This document shows positions 33,140 to 42,700 of a DNA stretch of 64,000 nt, piece after piece. The translations under genes and the position numbers were made by a program. The notes under the pieces are model-generated. The model was not told where the DNA came from. It saw only the letters and a program-made list of their open reading frames with translations, and did no database searches. The number at the start of each line of letters is the position of its first letter. Position 1 is the stretch's first letter. The stretch spans positions 124,001 to 188,000 of the forward strand of contig NZ_CAKMMP010000003.1 of assembly GCF_927798175.1 (NCBI RefSeq). The letters are read 5' to 3'. This DNA is from Paenibacillus sp. JJ-223. GTDB lineage: Bacteria > Bacillota > Bacilli > Paenibacillales > Paenibacillaceae.

Positions 33140-33628
33140 TTACAGATGCCTTTGAATCTTGACATCACATTCGGACGTTGTCGCTGTGACGTACTCCATG
33201 TAATTTACGGAACCATTAAAATTCAAATAAGCCTCGTAACGCATACGAATGGCAGGTAAAGTGATCAAATCCAGCACATGTTCCTTAGGAACCCACCTGC
33301 AATCGCTGGTTTCATCCGAAGCGGCTAATTCCCCGCCCACAGCTTTGCACACGAAATCAAACATGACCTTCGTAGGTACGTCAGTCACGCCATCATACCA
33401 CTTATGTATTGCTGTATTCGACACAACACTTATCATGTGGCTAACCGTAGCATCGATGCCGCTTTCCTCTTTAATTTCACGAATGACGCCATCGATCAGA
33501 TTTTCTCCAACTTCAGTGATCCCGCCAGGATACACCCAACCATCGTCATGTGCTTTAACCAAAAGAATATTGCCATGCCCATCTTCTACGATTCCGCCTG
33601 CCGATACAATATGTGTTGGAAACGCCAT
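33140..33628 (-). CDS. Nudix hydrolase
   Basis: The protein has 162 residues. The Nudix box GGITEVGENLIDGVIREIKEESGI (GX5EX7REUXEEXGU) is complete, so the Mg2+-binding catalytic helix is intact. The N-terminus HIVSAGGIVEDGHGNILLVKAHDDGWVYPGG is the usual substrate-groove strand. It hydrolyses a nucleoside diphosphate linked to another moiety. The exact substrate (oxidised dNTP, ADP-ribose or other) cannot be told. ATG 33628 follows GAGGAGGTCGTTAA. It is a single gene. Confidence 0.9.
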   Translation of the reverse strand: MAFPTHIVSAGGIVEDGHGNILLVKAHDDGWVYPGGITEVGENLIDGVIREIKEESGIDATVSHMISVVSNTAIHKWYDGVTDVPTKVMFDFVCKAVGGELAASDETSDCRWVPKEHVLDLITLPAIRMRYEAYLNFNGSVNYMEYVTATTSECDVKIQRHL

Positions 33629-33893
33629 TTAACGACCTCCTCATAATATATAGATGTATATTTATTCCATGTAAATGTGGATATTTCCTGCTTGCGTCAT
33701 TTTTTATACTTGAAGATACATACGGCGATAAAACGAACCTGTCTTTTGCTCTTGTTGCTTTGATTCTTCTTGACATTTTGGTCATGCTTGAATCGGAGTG
33801 TCGGTGCATATATTTAGTGGGATGGGTTCCTCAGTTCTGAAAATAGGGCGAAGGCCCTTGAGTTCACAGTACCCCTCTTGTTATCAAATGCAT

Positions 33894-33942
33894 TGACAAC
33901 ATGTATATACAGGTGTAAAATCGGTCTTGCTTGTATATACAG
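33894..33942 (+). promoter_or_regulatory. Trehalose operon promoter with two TreR operators
   Basis: TTGACA (33894-33899) and TAAAAT (33917-33922), 17 nt apart, form a near-consensus promoter. Two TGTATATACA palindromes, the core of the Bacillus TreR operator, lie at 33903-33912 (inside the spacer) and 33933-33942 (downstream of the start). The centres are 30 bp apart. TreR bound at both should block initiation, with trehalose-6-phosphate as the expected inducer. The stretch 33629-33890 has no gene I can support. Confidence 0.88.
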
Positions 33943-33974
33943 GATTATTCAAGTAGCATCGGAGGGGGTTCACT

Positions 33975-35675
33975 GTGAACAAGCGGAATTTAAACGATTG
34001 GTGGAGAACATCTACCGTTTACCAAGTCTATCCAAAGAGCTTTAACGATACGTCAGGTTCGGGATTGGGGGACATCCGGGGTTTAACGAATAAACTCGAT
34101 TACCTCAAACAGTTGGGCATTGACATCGTATGGCTTCAGCCGGTTTATGTCAGTCCCCAAAATGATAACGGTTACGACGTAGCCGACTATTACCGCATCG
34201 CTCCTGAATTCGGCACTATGGCCGACTTTGACGAGCTGGTCCGGGAATTGAAACACCGCGACATGCATCTCATGATCGATATCGTGGTAAACCATTCCTC
34301 GACCGAGCATGAGTGGTTCAAGGCTTCGCGTTCATCCAAGGACAATCCGTACCGGGATTACTACATTTGGCGAGACCCGGCACCGGATGGCGGCGTACCA
34401 AACAACTGGCAATCCAAATTCGGTGGTCCGGCATGGCAGTATGACGAAGCGACAGGTCAATATTTCCTCACCTTGTTCGATAAAACGCAGGCCGACCTGA
34501 ATTGGGAGAATGAAAAGGTCAGAGAGGAAGTCGTGAAATTGCTGACGTTCTGGGCGGAAAAAGGCGTCAGTGGATTCCGAATGGACGTGATCAACCTCAT
34601 TTCCAAAAATCAGGACTTCCCGAATGATGACGGATCAGTTGCGCCGGGTGACGGACGCATCCATTATACGGACGGCCCGCGCGTTCATGAATATCTGAAG
34701 GAATTGCACGAAAAGGTTTTCGCACCATATAACCTCGTCACGGTAGGAGAGATGTCGTCAACGACGCTTGAACATTGTATCCGCTATTCCAATCCGGCGG
34801 AAAACGAGTTCTCGATGACGTTTAATTTTCACCACCTGAAAGTGGATTACCCGAACAACAATAAATGGGAGCTCATGCCCTACGATTTCGAACAGCTCAA
34901 AAGCCTGTTGTCCGAATGGCAGACCGGCATGCAGCAAGGCGGGGGATGGAATGCGCTATTCTTTAACAACCATGACCAGCCAAGAGCGATATCCCGTTTT
35001 TTGAATGACGATGTTTATTTGGCCGAGAGTGCAAAACTGCTGGCAACGACGCTTCACGGTTTGCAAGGCACGCCGTACGTTTACCAGGGCGAGGAGATTG
35101 GCATGCCCAACCCGAAATGGAACGATATGAGCGAGTTTCGGGATATCGAATCAACGAACATGTACCGGATCTTGCTGGAACGCGGCAAAACGGCGGAAGA
35201 GGCCTTTGCCATCATCAAAGAACGCTCAAGGGACAATTCCCGCACGCCGATGTTATGGGAGAACAGCCCGCACGCCGGATTTACCACGGGAACGCCGTGG
35301 ATCAAGGTGGATGAACGTTATCCCGAATGGAATGTGGAGCAGCAGCTTTCCGATCCGGATTCCGTGTTCCATCATTACCGCAAATTGATATCGTTCCGCA
35401 AAACGATTCGTGTGTTCACCGATGGCACGTACGAACGTTTGGATCAGGCTCATCCCCAAATTTACGGCTACAGTCGCAGCAACGGGGACGAAACATTGAT
35501 TGTCATCTCCAATTTCAGCGGAGAAGCGGCAGCGTTTGAATTGCCGGATGCGTCGTGGCAGCACCTGGAAGGGAAGACATTTGAGCTGTTGGTCGGAAAC
35601 ACGGGGGAAGAAATGGAACTCCGGAAACAGCTGGAACTTGGTCCGTACGCATCTTACATGTGGATCGTTCGCTAA
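33975..35675 (+). CDS. treA: Trehalose-6-phosphate hydrolase (GH13)
   Basis: The cytoplasmic enzyme has 566 residues and splits trehalose-6-phosphate, delivered by TreP, into glucose and glucose-6-phosphate. It is a GH13 alpha-amylase-type barrel. WWRTSTVYQVYPKSFNDTSGSGLGD is the N-terminal signature, and QPVYVSPQNDNGYDVADYY and MIDIVVNHSS are regions I and Ib. The catalytic residues are Asp204 (GFRMDVINL), Glu259 (VGEMSST) and Asp334 (FFNNHDQPR). The length matches Bacillus TreA. The start GTG 33975 lies behind GGAGGGGG. It is the first gene of treA-treP-treR. Confidence 0.95.
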   Translation: MNKRNLNDWWRTSTVYQVYPKSFNDTSGSGLGDIRGLTNKLDYLKQLGIDIVWLQPVYVSPQNDNGYDVADYYRIAPEFGTMADFDELVRELKHRDMHLMIDIVVNHSSTEHEWFKASRSSKDNPYRDYYIWRDPAPDGGVPNNWQSKFGGPAWQYDEATGQYFLTLFDKTQADLNWENEKVREEVVKLLTFWAEKGVSGFRMDVINLISKNQDFPNDDGSVAPGDGRIHYTDGPRVHEYLKELHEKVFAPYNLVTVGEMSSTTLEHCIRYSNPAENEFSMTFNFHHLKVDYPNNNKWELMPYDFEQLKSLLSEWQTGMQQGGGWNALFFNNHDQPRAISRFLNDDVYLAESAKLLATTLHGLQGTPYVYQGEEIGMPNPKWNDMSEFRDIESTNMYRILLERGKTAEEAFAIIKERSRDNSRTPMLWENSPHAGFTTGTPWIKVDERYPEWNVEQQLSDPDSVFHHYRKLISFRKTIRVFTDGTYERLDQAHPQIYGYSRSNGDETLIVISNFSGEAAAFELPDASWQHLEGKTFELLVGNTGEEMELRKQLELGPYASYMWIVR

Positions 35676-35713
35676 CGATTGGGGAGTATGAGAAATGAGG
35701 AGGAGTGAGGTAT

Positions 35714-37723
35714 ATGTCAGTGGATCGTAAAAACGTGGAAAAGATCATTGAAGCGATTGGCGGTTCTGCGAATATTGAAGCGGCCACGCACTGCGTGACC
35801 CGCCTGCGGTTTGCGCTGCGTGACGAGAGCAAGGTCGATGAGGCGTCATTGGAGAAGAATGATTTGGTCAAGGGTCATTTCTCCACGCAAGGCCAATTTC
35901 AAGTCATTATCGGACCAGGTCTGGTCGACAAAGTATATGAAGAAATGATTCAACTCACCGGGGTTGAGCGTGTATCCAAGGACGACGTGAAAAACATCGC
36001 CGGCAAAAAACAAAATCCGATTCAGCGTGCGATCAAAACGCTGGCGGATATCTTTATCCCGATCTTGCCGGCGATCGTTACCGCCGGTCTGCTGCTCGGG
36101 ATCAACAACATTCTGACAGGTCCCGGCATCTTTTTTGAAGGGCAATCCTTAATTCAGGTTTATCCGCAATGGAAGGACTTTGCATCGATCATCAATACCA
36201 TTGCCAGCACGGCGTTTACGTTTTTGCCTGCATTGATCGGATGGTCAGCCGTCGTACGGTTCGGGGGCAGTCCGCTGCTCGGTATCGTACTCGGATTGAT
36301 CCTTGTTCATCCCGATCTGTTAAGCGCTTACGGGTATGCCGAAGCCAAGACGAACAATGCCGTTCCGGTGTGGAACCTGTTCGGCTGGGAAGTCAACAAA
36401 CTCGGATATCAGGGTCAGGTGCTTCCGGTCCTTGTATCCGCTTATATTCTCGCCAAGATTGAAACGTTCCTGAACAAAAGGGTAGCCGACTCCATCAAAC
36501 TGCTGGTTGTCGCGCCTGTTACCCTGCTGATCACCGGATTCCTCGCATTTACGCTGATCGGGCCGATTACGTTTGCGCTCGGTAATGCGATCACATCCGG
36601 ATTGGTGTATGTATTTGATACCGTACCTGCACTGGGCGGATTGATTTACGGCGGATTGTATGCGCTTCTCGTTATCACGGGTATGCATCATACGTTCCTC
36701 GCCGTTGACGTTCAACTCATCGGATCTCAAGGCGGAACATTCCTTTGGCCGATGCTGGCTCTCTCAAACATCGCGCAAGGCGCGGCCGCGCTTGCCATGA
36801 TGTTTGTGTTCAAACAGCAGAAAAGCAAAGGTTTGGCCGTCACGTCTTCGGTCTCGGCATTTCTGGGCGTCACGGAGCCGGCGATGTTCGGGGTGAACTT
36901 GCGCCACAAGTTTCCGTTTGTGTTCGGTATGATCGGTTCGGCATTGGCAGGTGTGCTGCTGACCATGAATCATGTCCTCGCATCCTCGATCGGAGTAGGC
37001 GGGATTCCAGGATTCCTGTCCATCTTCCCGAACCAATGGGGCGTATTTTTCATCGGCATGGCCATCGTACTGGTGGTTCCATTCGTTGCTACCGTGGTTT
37101 ACGGCAAATGGAAAGGCAATGCGGCGTTGGCAGACGGCGATCCAGCGGATGTTCGTGACAGCCGTGCTTCCGGAGTACAACAGGCTTCTGCCGAAGTAGC
37201 CGTAGGCGAAGCCGGGAGCACCGTCGTATCTGCGGACAGAACGAAGCCAACTCTATCGGTATTGGAGATTCAGGCTCCCATCAAAGGAAATGCAGTCGCG
37301 CTTGATAACGTGCCTGATCCGGCTTTCGCCAGCGGAGCGATGGGGCAAGGGATTGCCATCGAACCGGAAGAAGGAAAAGTTTTTGCCCCATTCGACGGAA
37401 CGGTGTCTCATGTTATCAAGAGCAAGCATGCAATCATTCTGGAGCATGAGAGCGGCGTTCAAATCCTGATCCATGTCGGCATCAACACCGTTGCCCTTAA
37501 AGGAAGCGGATATACGCCGCATGTACAGACCGGGGATCGCGTCAAAGCAGGCCAGCTTCTGTTGGAATTCGACCGTGAACTGATCGCCGATGCAGGATAC
37601 TCATTGGTTACGCCGATTATTTTGCCGGATGGGCAGGATCGGGTCGATGTGGTCGAAGAGACGAAGCTGGGTCCGGTGCAGCATCAAGGTGACGTTATTT
37701 TGCGAGTGCATTTGAAGGCATAA
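35714..37723 (+). CDS. treP: Trehalose PTS transporter, fused EIIBCA
   Basis: The membrane transporter has 669 residues and phosphorylates trehalose during uptake. ATG 35714 is preferred over GTG 35705 on ribosome-site spacing. The N-terminal EIIB domain has the phosphocysteine Cys27 in ATHCVTRLRFAL. EIIC follows from about residue 100, with about ten membrane segments (including FLPALIGWSAVVRFGGSPLLGIVLGLILVHPDLL and GMHHTFLAVDVQLIGSQGG). A linker leads to a glucose-type EIIA from about residue 520, with phosphohistidine His587 (ILIHVGINTVAL). Bacillus subtilis TreP lacks the EIIA part and borrows one, whereas here it is fused. It lies 38 nt after treA. Confidence 0.94.
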   Translation: MSVDRKNVEKIIEAIGGSANIEAATHCVTRLRFALRDESKVDEASLEKNDLVKGHFSTQGQFQVIIGPGLVDKVYEEMIQLTGVERVSKDDVKNIAGKKQNPIQRAIKTLADIFIPILPAIVTAGLLLGINNILTGPGIFFEGQSLIQVYPQWKDFASIINTIASTAFTFLPALIGWSAVVRFGGSPLLGIVLGLILVHPDLLSAYGYAEAKTNNAVPVWNLFGWEVNKLGYQGQVLPVLVSAYILAKIETFLNKRVADSIKLLVVAPVTLLITGFLAFTLIGPITFALGNAITSGLVYVFDTVPALGGLIYGGLYALLVITGMHHTFLAVDVQLIGSQGGTFLWPMLALSNIAQGAAALAMMFVFKQQKSKGLAVTSSVSAFLGVTEPAMFGVNLRHKFPFVFGMIGSALAGVLLTMNHVLASSIGVGGIPGFLSIFPNQWGVFFIGMAIVLVVPFVATVVYGKWKGNAALADGDPADVRDSRASGVQQASAEVAVGEAGSTVVSADRTKPTLSVLEIQAPIKGNAVALDNVPDPAFASGAMGQGIAIEPEEGKVFAPFDGTVSHVIKSKHAIILEHESGVQILIHVGINTVALKGSGYTPHVQTGDRVKAGQLLLEFDRELIADAGYSLVTPIILPDGQDRVDVVEETKLGPVQHQGDVILRVHLKA

Positions 37724-37823
37724 CGTTTCCTGCACAGCGTGTTCATGATATGACGAATCCGTATTCAGAGCGGCTTTTATGGATTTATGCCGATTCCGTG
37801 TTAGAATGAGTATGGTGATTACG

Positions 37824-38567
37824 TTGAACAAAAATATTTATTTGCAAATTTACAATGATTATTCCGAAAAAATCCAGAATGGCCGCCTGGCACCGGGGTC
37901 CAAATTGCCTTCGGAAAACGATTTTACGGCCGAGTATGGCACTTCCAGGGAAACGGTGCGAAAGGCCTTGAACCTGCTTGCACAGAATGGATACATCCAT
38001 AAAGTAAGGGGAAAAGGTTCTTTCGTGCTGGACATGGGACGCATGGACTTCCCGATTACCGGACTCATTTCATTCAAAGAAATGTCGGAGAAGTTGGGCA
38101 GGAATACGCGAACCCATGTGGAAGAAGTCGCTCGGATCTCTGCCAATGCCGCGGTGGCCAGACATCTGCAAGTTCCCGCGAACGAGCCGGTCTGGAAAGT
38201 GATTCGGGCAAGGGAAATCGAAGGCGAACGGATTATTTTGGATAAAGATTACTTTCTTACGTCCGTTGTCGAGCAGTTGACGGAGGACATTGCCGCTCGT
38301 TCGATCTATGCTTATCTCGAAGGAGAGCTCCAATTAAAAATCAGTTACGCCAAAAAGGAAATCTCCGTCGAAGAGGTCACGGCCGAAGATCGAAGGCTGC
38401 TGGATCTGGGCGATTACCGACACATCGTCGTCGTCCGCAACTATGTATATCTTGAAGACACGATGCTGTTTCAGTTTACGGAATCGCGGCATCGGCTGGA
38501 CAAATTCCAATTCGTCGATTTTGCGCGACGGGTGCATGTGGAGGATCCTTCTAAGGATTTGTTCTAA
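37824..38567 (+). CDS. treR: Trehalose operon repressor TreR (GntR family)
   Basis: The regulator has 247 residues. The start is TTG 37824 (MNKNIYLQIYNDYSEKI), which agrees with the length of Bacillus TreR and has GGTGA 5 nt upstream. In-frame ATGs at 37779 and 37806 lack a ribosome site. The N-terminal GntR winged helix (PSENDFTAEYGTSRETVRKALNLLAQNGYIHKVRGKGSFVLD) and the C-terminal UTRA effector domain (WKVIRAREIEGERIILDKDYF, SRHRLDKFQFVDFARR) closely follow known TreR proteins. It should bind the TGTATATACA sites at 33903 and 33933 and release on trehalose-6-phosphate. It lies 100 nt after treP and may have its own promoter in between. Confidence 0.92.
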   Translation: MNKNIYLQIYNDYSEKIQNGRLAPGSKLPSENDFTAEYGTSRETVRKALNLLAQNGYIHKVRGKGSFVLDMGRMDFPITGLISFKEMSEKLGRNTRTHVEEVARISANAAVARHLQVPANEPVWKVIRAREIEGERIILDKDYFLTSVVEQLTEDIAARSIYAYLEGELQLKISYAKKEISVEEVTAEDRRLLDLGDYRHIVVVRNYVYLEDTMLFQFTESRHRLDKFQFVDFARRVHVEDPSKDLF

Positions 38568-38765
38568 CGTCGGTGCATACTGGCGTTGACATGCACCCCT
38601 TACCATGATTTACAATGAAATTGCAACAGATGGTTCCTGATGTTAATGAGCAGCCATCCCAGTTGCAATTTTTTTGCATACTTTATAAACATTCTTTATA
38701 AAGTGCGTACGAACCGTGAATTCGCGTGTTCCGCTTGTTTAGACGAAACGAAGGAGATGGACGTA

Positions 38766-39404
38766 TTGCTGGAAGAAGAGCGGATTTTTAACGGCATTTT
38801 ATTCAGTCCCGCGGACTCGGAACTGAGAGCAGTAAAGCGGCGTGCCCACAATCTGAGCAGTGAATACAGCCGCACATTCGAGGATCAAACCGAGGAACGC
38901 GAAGCATTGCTGGCGCAGCTGCTTGGCGGCAAAGGGAAGCATTGCTTCATGCAAGGCCCGATTTTCTTTCACTATGGCGTGCACACCAAGATCGGCGACC
39001 ATTTCTTTGCCAACTACAATTTGACCGTACAGGACGACGCCAAAGTGACCATCGGCAACCATGTCAGTTTTGGGCCGAATGTCACGATCGTTACGCCCGT
39101 TCATCCGCTTATTGCCGCTGAGCGCAGGCAAATGATTCATCATGATGGAGAACCCAAGTCTTTATGTTACGCCAAACCCGTCACGATCGGAAATGACGTA
39201 TGGCTTGCAGCCAACGTCACAGTATGTGGCGGCGTGACGATCGGGGACGGTGCCGTCATCGGCGCAGGGAGCGTCGTGACCCAAGACATACCGGCAAACA
39301 CAATAGCTGCAGGCGTGCCTTGCCGAGTGATTCGCCCCATTACGGAGGCGGACAGCATGCGCCATAAACCGGAGATATTGGCCGATTGTCGTGTCATCGA
39401 ATAA
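38766..39404 (+). CDS. Maltose/galactoside O-acetyltransferase-like protein
   Basis: The protein has 212 residues. The start is TTG 38766, with AAGGAG 9 nt upstream. ATG 38757 directly abuts that ribosome site, and the long 5' open stretch from 38640 has no support. The N-terminal helical part is followed by a left-handed beta-helix of hexapeptide repeats (IGDHFFANYNLTVQDDAKVTIGNHVSFGPNVTIVTPVHPL, VTIGNDVWLAANVTVCGGVTIGDGAVIGAGSVVTQDIPAN). The catalytic His lies in TPVHPL. It forms trimers and acetylates a sugar hydroxyl using acetyl-CoA, possibly to detoxify non-metabolised sugars. It is a single gene with a terminator at 39411. Confidence 0.88.
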   Translation: MLEEERIFNGILFSPADSELRAVKRRAHNLSSEYSRTFEDQTEEREALLAQLLGGKGKHCFMQGPIFFHYGVHTKIGDHFFANYNLTVQDDAKVTIGNHVSFGPNVTIVTPVHPLIAAERRQMIHHDGEPKSLCYAKPVTIGNDVWLAANVTVCGGVTIGDGAVIGAGSVVTQDIPANTIAAGVPCRVIRPITEADSMRHKPEILADCRVIE

Positions 39405-39410
39405 TTTAGG

Positions 39411-39457
39411 AAGCACGGACTTGTCTGATGGAAAAGGCGAGAACGTGCTTTTTTTTA
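39411..39457 (+). terminator. Terminator of the acetyltransferase gene
   Basis: AAGCACG (39411-39417) pairs with CGTGCTT (39444-39450) across a 26-nt loop, followed by a run of T. Confidence 0.75.
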
Positions 39458-39619
39458 TTGGAAAGAGAGTAAGGGTGAAAACGTAGTTATACTTATGTAA
39501 ACTAGATTACGAACGGCTGATGCTTTATACAACCCATACATCGGAGGAGTTTATCCGTCAGGAATGTACGACCAGACTACTTCTGCTGAATCTATGGATC
39601 CCGAACGATAAGCCCATGA

Positions 39620-39748
39620 GGAAAAATGGCTGTTCTATGACCGCTATGCCCCTGCTTGGGCGATGAAATGTACGCAAATTCCCCAATTGTACCTACCCCG
39701 GAGACTTCAAATTACACTATTCTTTTCTCGTAAGGAAAGCGCTACCAT
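39620..39748 (+). promoter_or_regulatory. Regulatory region of the SLH-GH27 gene, shared with lplB
   Basis: Conserved blocks in order are GGAAAAATGGC (39620-39630), GTTCT, TGCCCCTG, GTACGC and CAATTGTACCT (39684-39694). A cre-like site AGGAAAGCGCTACCAT follows (39733-39748, two mismatches to WTGNAARCGNWWWCAW). The same blocks occur in the same order and at nearly the same spacing at 46473-46601 before lplB. A weak -10-like CACTAT lies between the last block and the cre. This is probably the target of the membrane AraC regulator at 44106, with CcpA repression on top. No gene is visible in 39458-39783. Confidence 0.65.
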
Positions 39749-39783
39749 TTATCGACTGAATTTCATTTACAGAGGAGGTAGGA

Positions 39784-42700
39784 ATGAATTTGAAACGAAT
39801 GGGGAACAGGTTGGCGACGGGGCTGTTGGTGCTAATCATGACGGCAGTGCAATTCGGCTTTATTGGAACGACTCGCAACGTGGCTGAGGCGGCGGATGAC
39901 AGTTTGGCCGAGAAACCGTACATGGGCTGGAGCAGTTACAGCATGCAAGTGTATGAGCCCTCCGGTCAGTGGACATCCGCAGAGAGCATCAAGAAGCAAT
40001 CCGATGCCATGCGTGAGAAACTGCAAGCCCACGGCTATGAATACATCAACATCGATGCAGGCTGGAATGGAGACATGGATGAATACGGGAGGCCCATTCC
40101 GAGCGAAAAGCTGTATCCGAACGGGTTTCAGGAAGTGATCGATTACGTGCACAACAATGGACAGAAGATCGGAATCTATCTGATCCCTGGATTGTCCATC
40201 GACGCATATAACCAGAATCTCGAAATTTACGGAACGGATGGCGCCTGCCGCATGCAGGATATCGTGTACCAACCATTAACCGTAATGGATTATTGGAATT
40301 CTTATACGTACAAGATCGACTTTTCGAATCCGTGTTCCCAGAAATACGTGGATTCCATTGCGGATATGTTAGGTGAATGGGGAATCAACTTCGTCAAGTT
40401 CGACAGCGTAACTCCGGGATCGGGGATAAACAACCTGAGCCGGGATGCGCGCGGGGACGTAGAAGCGTGGTCGAAGGCGCTGGCGCGGCATGACATCTGG
40501 TTCGAGCTTTCCTGGGCGTTGGACCATAATTACGTAGACTTTTGGAAAAAGCACGCCAATGGATGGCGCATCGATTGGGACGTCGAGGCATACGACAGCA
40601 GCGTAGGGCTGACGCAATGGGCGAATATCGCCCGCTTGTTCCCGATCGCGGCATTGTGGTGGCGGGATGCGGGGCCCGGAGGATGGAACGACTTCGATTC
40701 CTTGAATGTCGGCAATGGTTCAATGGATGGACTCACGAAGGACGAGCGCAAAACGGCCATGACGTTCTGGGCGATTTCCTCTGCGCCATTGTATACGGGA
40801 AATGATTTGACCAGACTGGACAGCTATGGCTTGGAGCTGTTGACGAATGACGAGGTCATTGCCGTTAATCAGGCGGGCCGCCCGGCTCATCCCGTATCAA
40901 TGGATACCAAGCAGCAGGTATGGTACGCCAACAACGGGGATGGAACATACAGCGTAGCCTTGTTTAACCTGGCTAACCGGAGCGCCGAGGTCAACGTCAA
41001 ATGGAGCGATATCGGGTTGGAAGGTCCCGCTTCGGTTCGCGATCTGTGGAGCCATTCGGAGCTGGGCACCTTCAACGAGGGCTTCAGCGGAGGTTTGTTG
41101 GAACCCCATGCTTCGCGAATGCTGAAAGTGACGGCGCTAAGCGGCACGTCGACGGTGAACAACGATGACACAGGCATGCGGTATCACGGCGAATGGAAGC
41201 GCAACGGGGGCAAAGAACAATCCGAAGGCACGCAGGACCTGTCCCTTACAATTCGAGACTCTGCAACCGCTGGTTCGGAATCCGCGATTGCAGATTTGCC
41301 TGAAGGTGCAAATGCGACGAACGATGAACCCGCCGCCGTATTGGAAGACAACGCTGCCGTAACCGATGTGGTTTACGTTAACGATGACAGCAGTGACATT
41401 CAATACACGGGAACATGGAGCCACAATTCGGGGCGTGGTTTGGGCGACCATAACGATGATGTGCATTTTACGGAAAAGAACGGCGATTATTTCGAATACA
41501 CGTTTACGGGTACGGGGATTGAGCTGCTGACGGAAAAGCATGGGGAACAAGGGGACATGATCATCACGCTTGATGGCGGAGAGCCAGAGAAGGTGAGTGC
41601 ATATACCGACGGAGACCGGGAAGTACAGCAGATCCTGTACAGCAAACGGGATTTGCCTAATGGCACACATACTCTAAAGGCTGTGAAAGATTCCGGGCAG
41701 TACATGCTCCTGGATGCACTTACAGTAACCAAGGAAGTGCCGACAGGCGAGCAGGACAGTACGATTCAACCGACCGTCACCAACTTCGACAAAGCGGTGG
41801 AACAGCAGAAGGATATCTCGATTACGCTGAACTTGAACGGCAATACCTTCGTAGGTGTCGAACGAGACGGCGTTCTTCTGGGCGAGAATGATGTTGAGGT
41901 GGCTGAAAACACGCTGACCATCAAGAAAGCATATCTTGCGCAGCTTCCCGTGGGCACAACGACGCTGAGCGTCACTTTTAGCAGCGGCAGCCCACAGGTC
42001 CTGACGGTGAAGGTCAGCGATACGACAGGCGTGCGCTTCGTGACGATCAACAACGATGACCCGGCCATCAAATATAACGGGAACTGGAACCGCAGCACGG
42101 GTAGAGGGTTTGGCGACTACAAGGACGATGTGCACTATGCCGAGCAGAACGGCGAATATTTTGAATACGAGTTCAGAGGAACGGGCATTCAATTGTTCAC
42201 GGAAGTCGACCCGTCACAGGGGGACATGGATATCTACGTGGACGGCGAGTTTAAGGAAACGGTCAGCGCGTACCGCACCGATCGACTGGCACAACAGAAC
42301 CTCTACAGCATCTCGGGTCTGACGAACGGATTGCACACGCTGAAGGCAGTGAAGAAATCGGGACGCTTCATGCTGCTTGACATGCTTAAGGTGGAGATTC
42401 CGAATAGCATCCAACCGGTAAGCGCCGTGTTTGACAAGGCGGAAGCCGCTCAGGCAGACATCGAAGTGAGGCTGCTGCAGGAGCCGGCAAGTTTCAGCAA
42501 AATCAAAAACGGGTCCAGTGAGTTGGTGAAAGGAACCGACTATGAAGTTTCAGGCGATCTGATCACCTTGAAAAAATCATATCTTGCCGCTCAGCCGCTC
42601 GGTACGTTAAACCTCACCTTTGTCTTTAGCGGCGACTACCTCAATGATGTGCACTATTCGGCAGAGAACGGCGATTATTTTGAATATGTCTTCAAAGGCA

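Noticed and set aside
37779..37823. Longer TreR starting at ATG 37779 or ATG 37806
   Set aside because: No ribosome site, and the extra residues are absent from known TreR proteins. TTG 37824 fits the family start.
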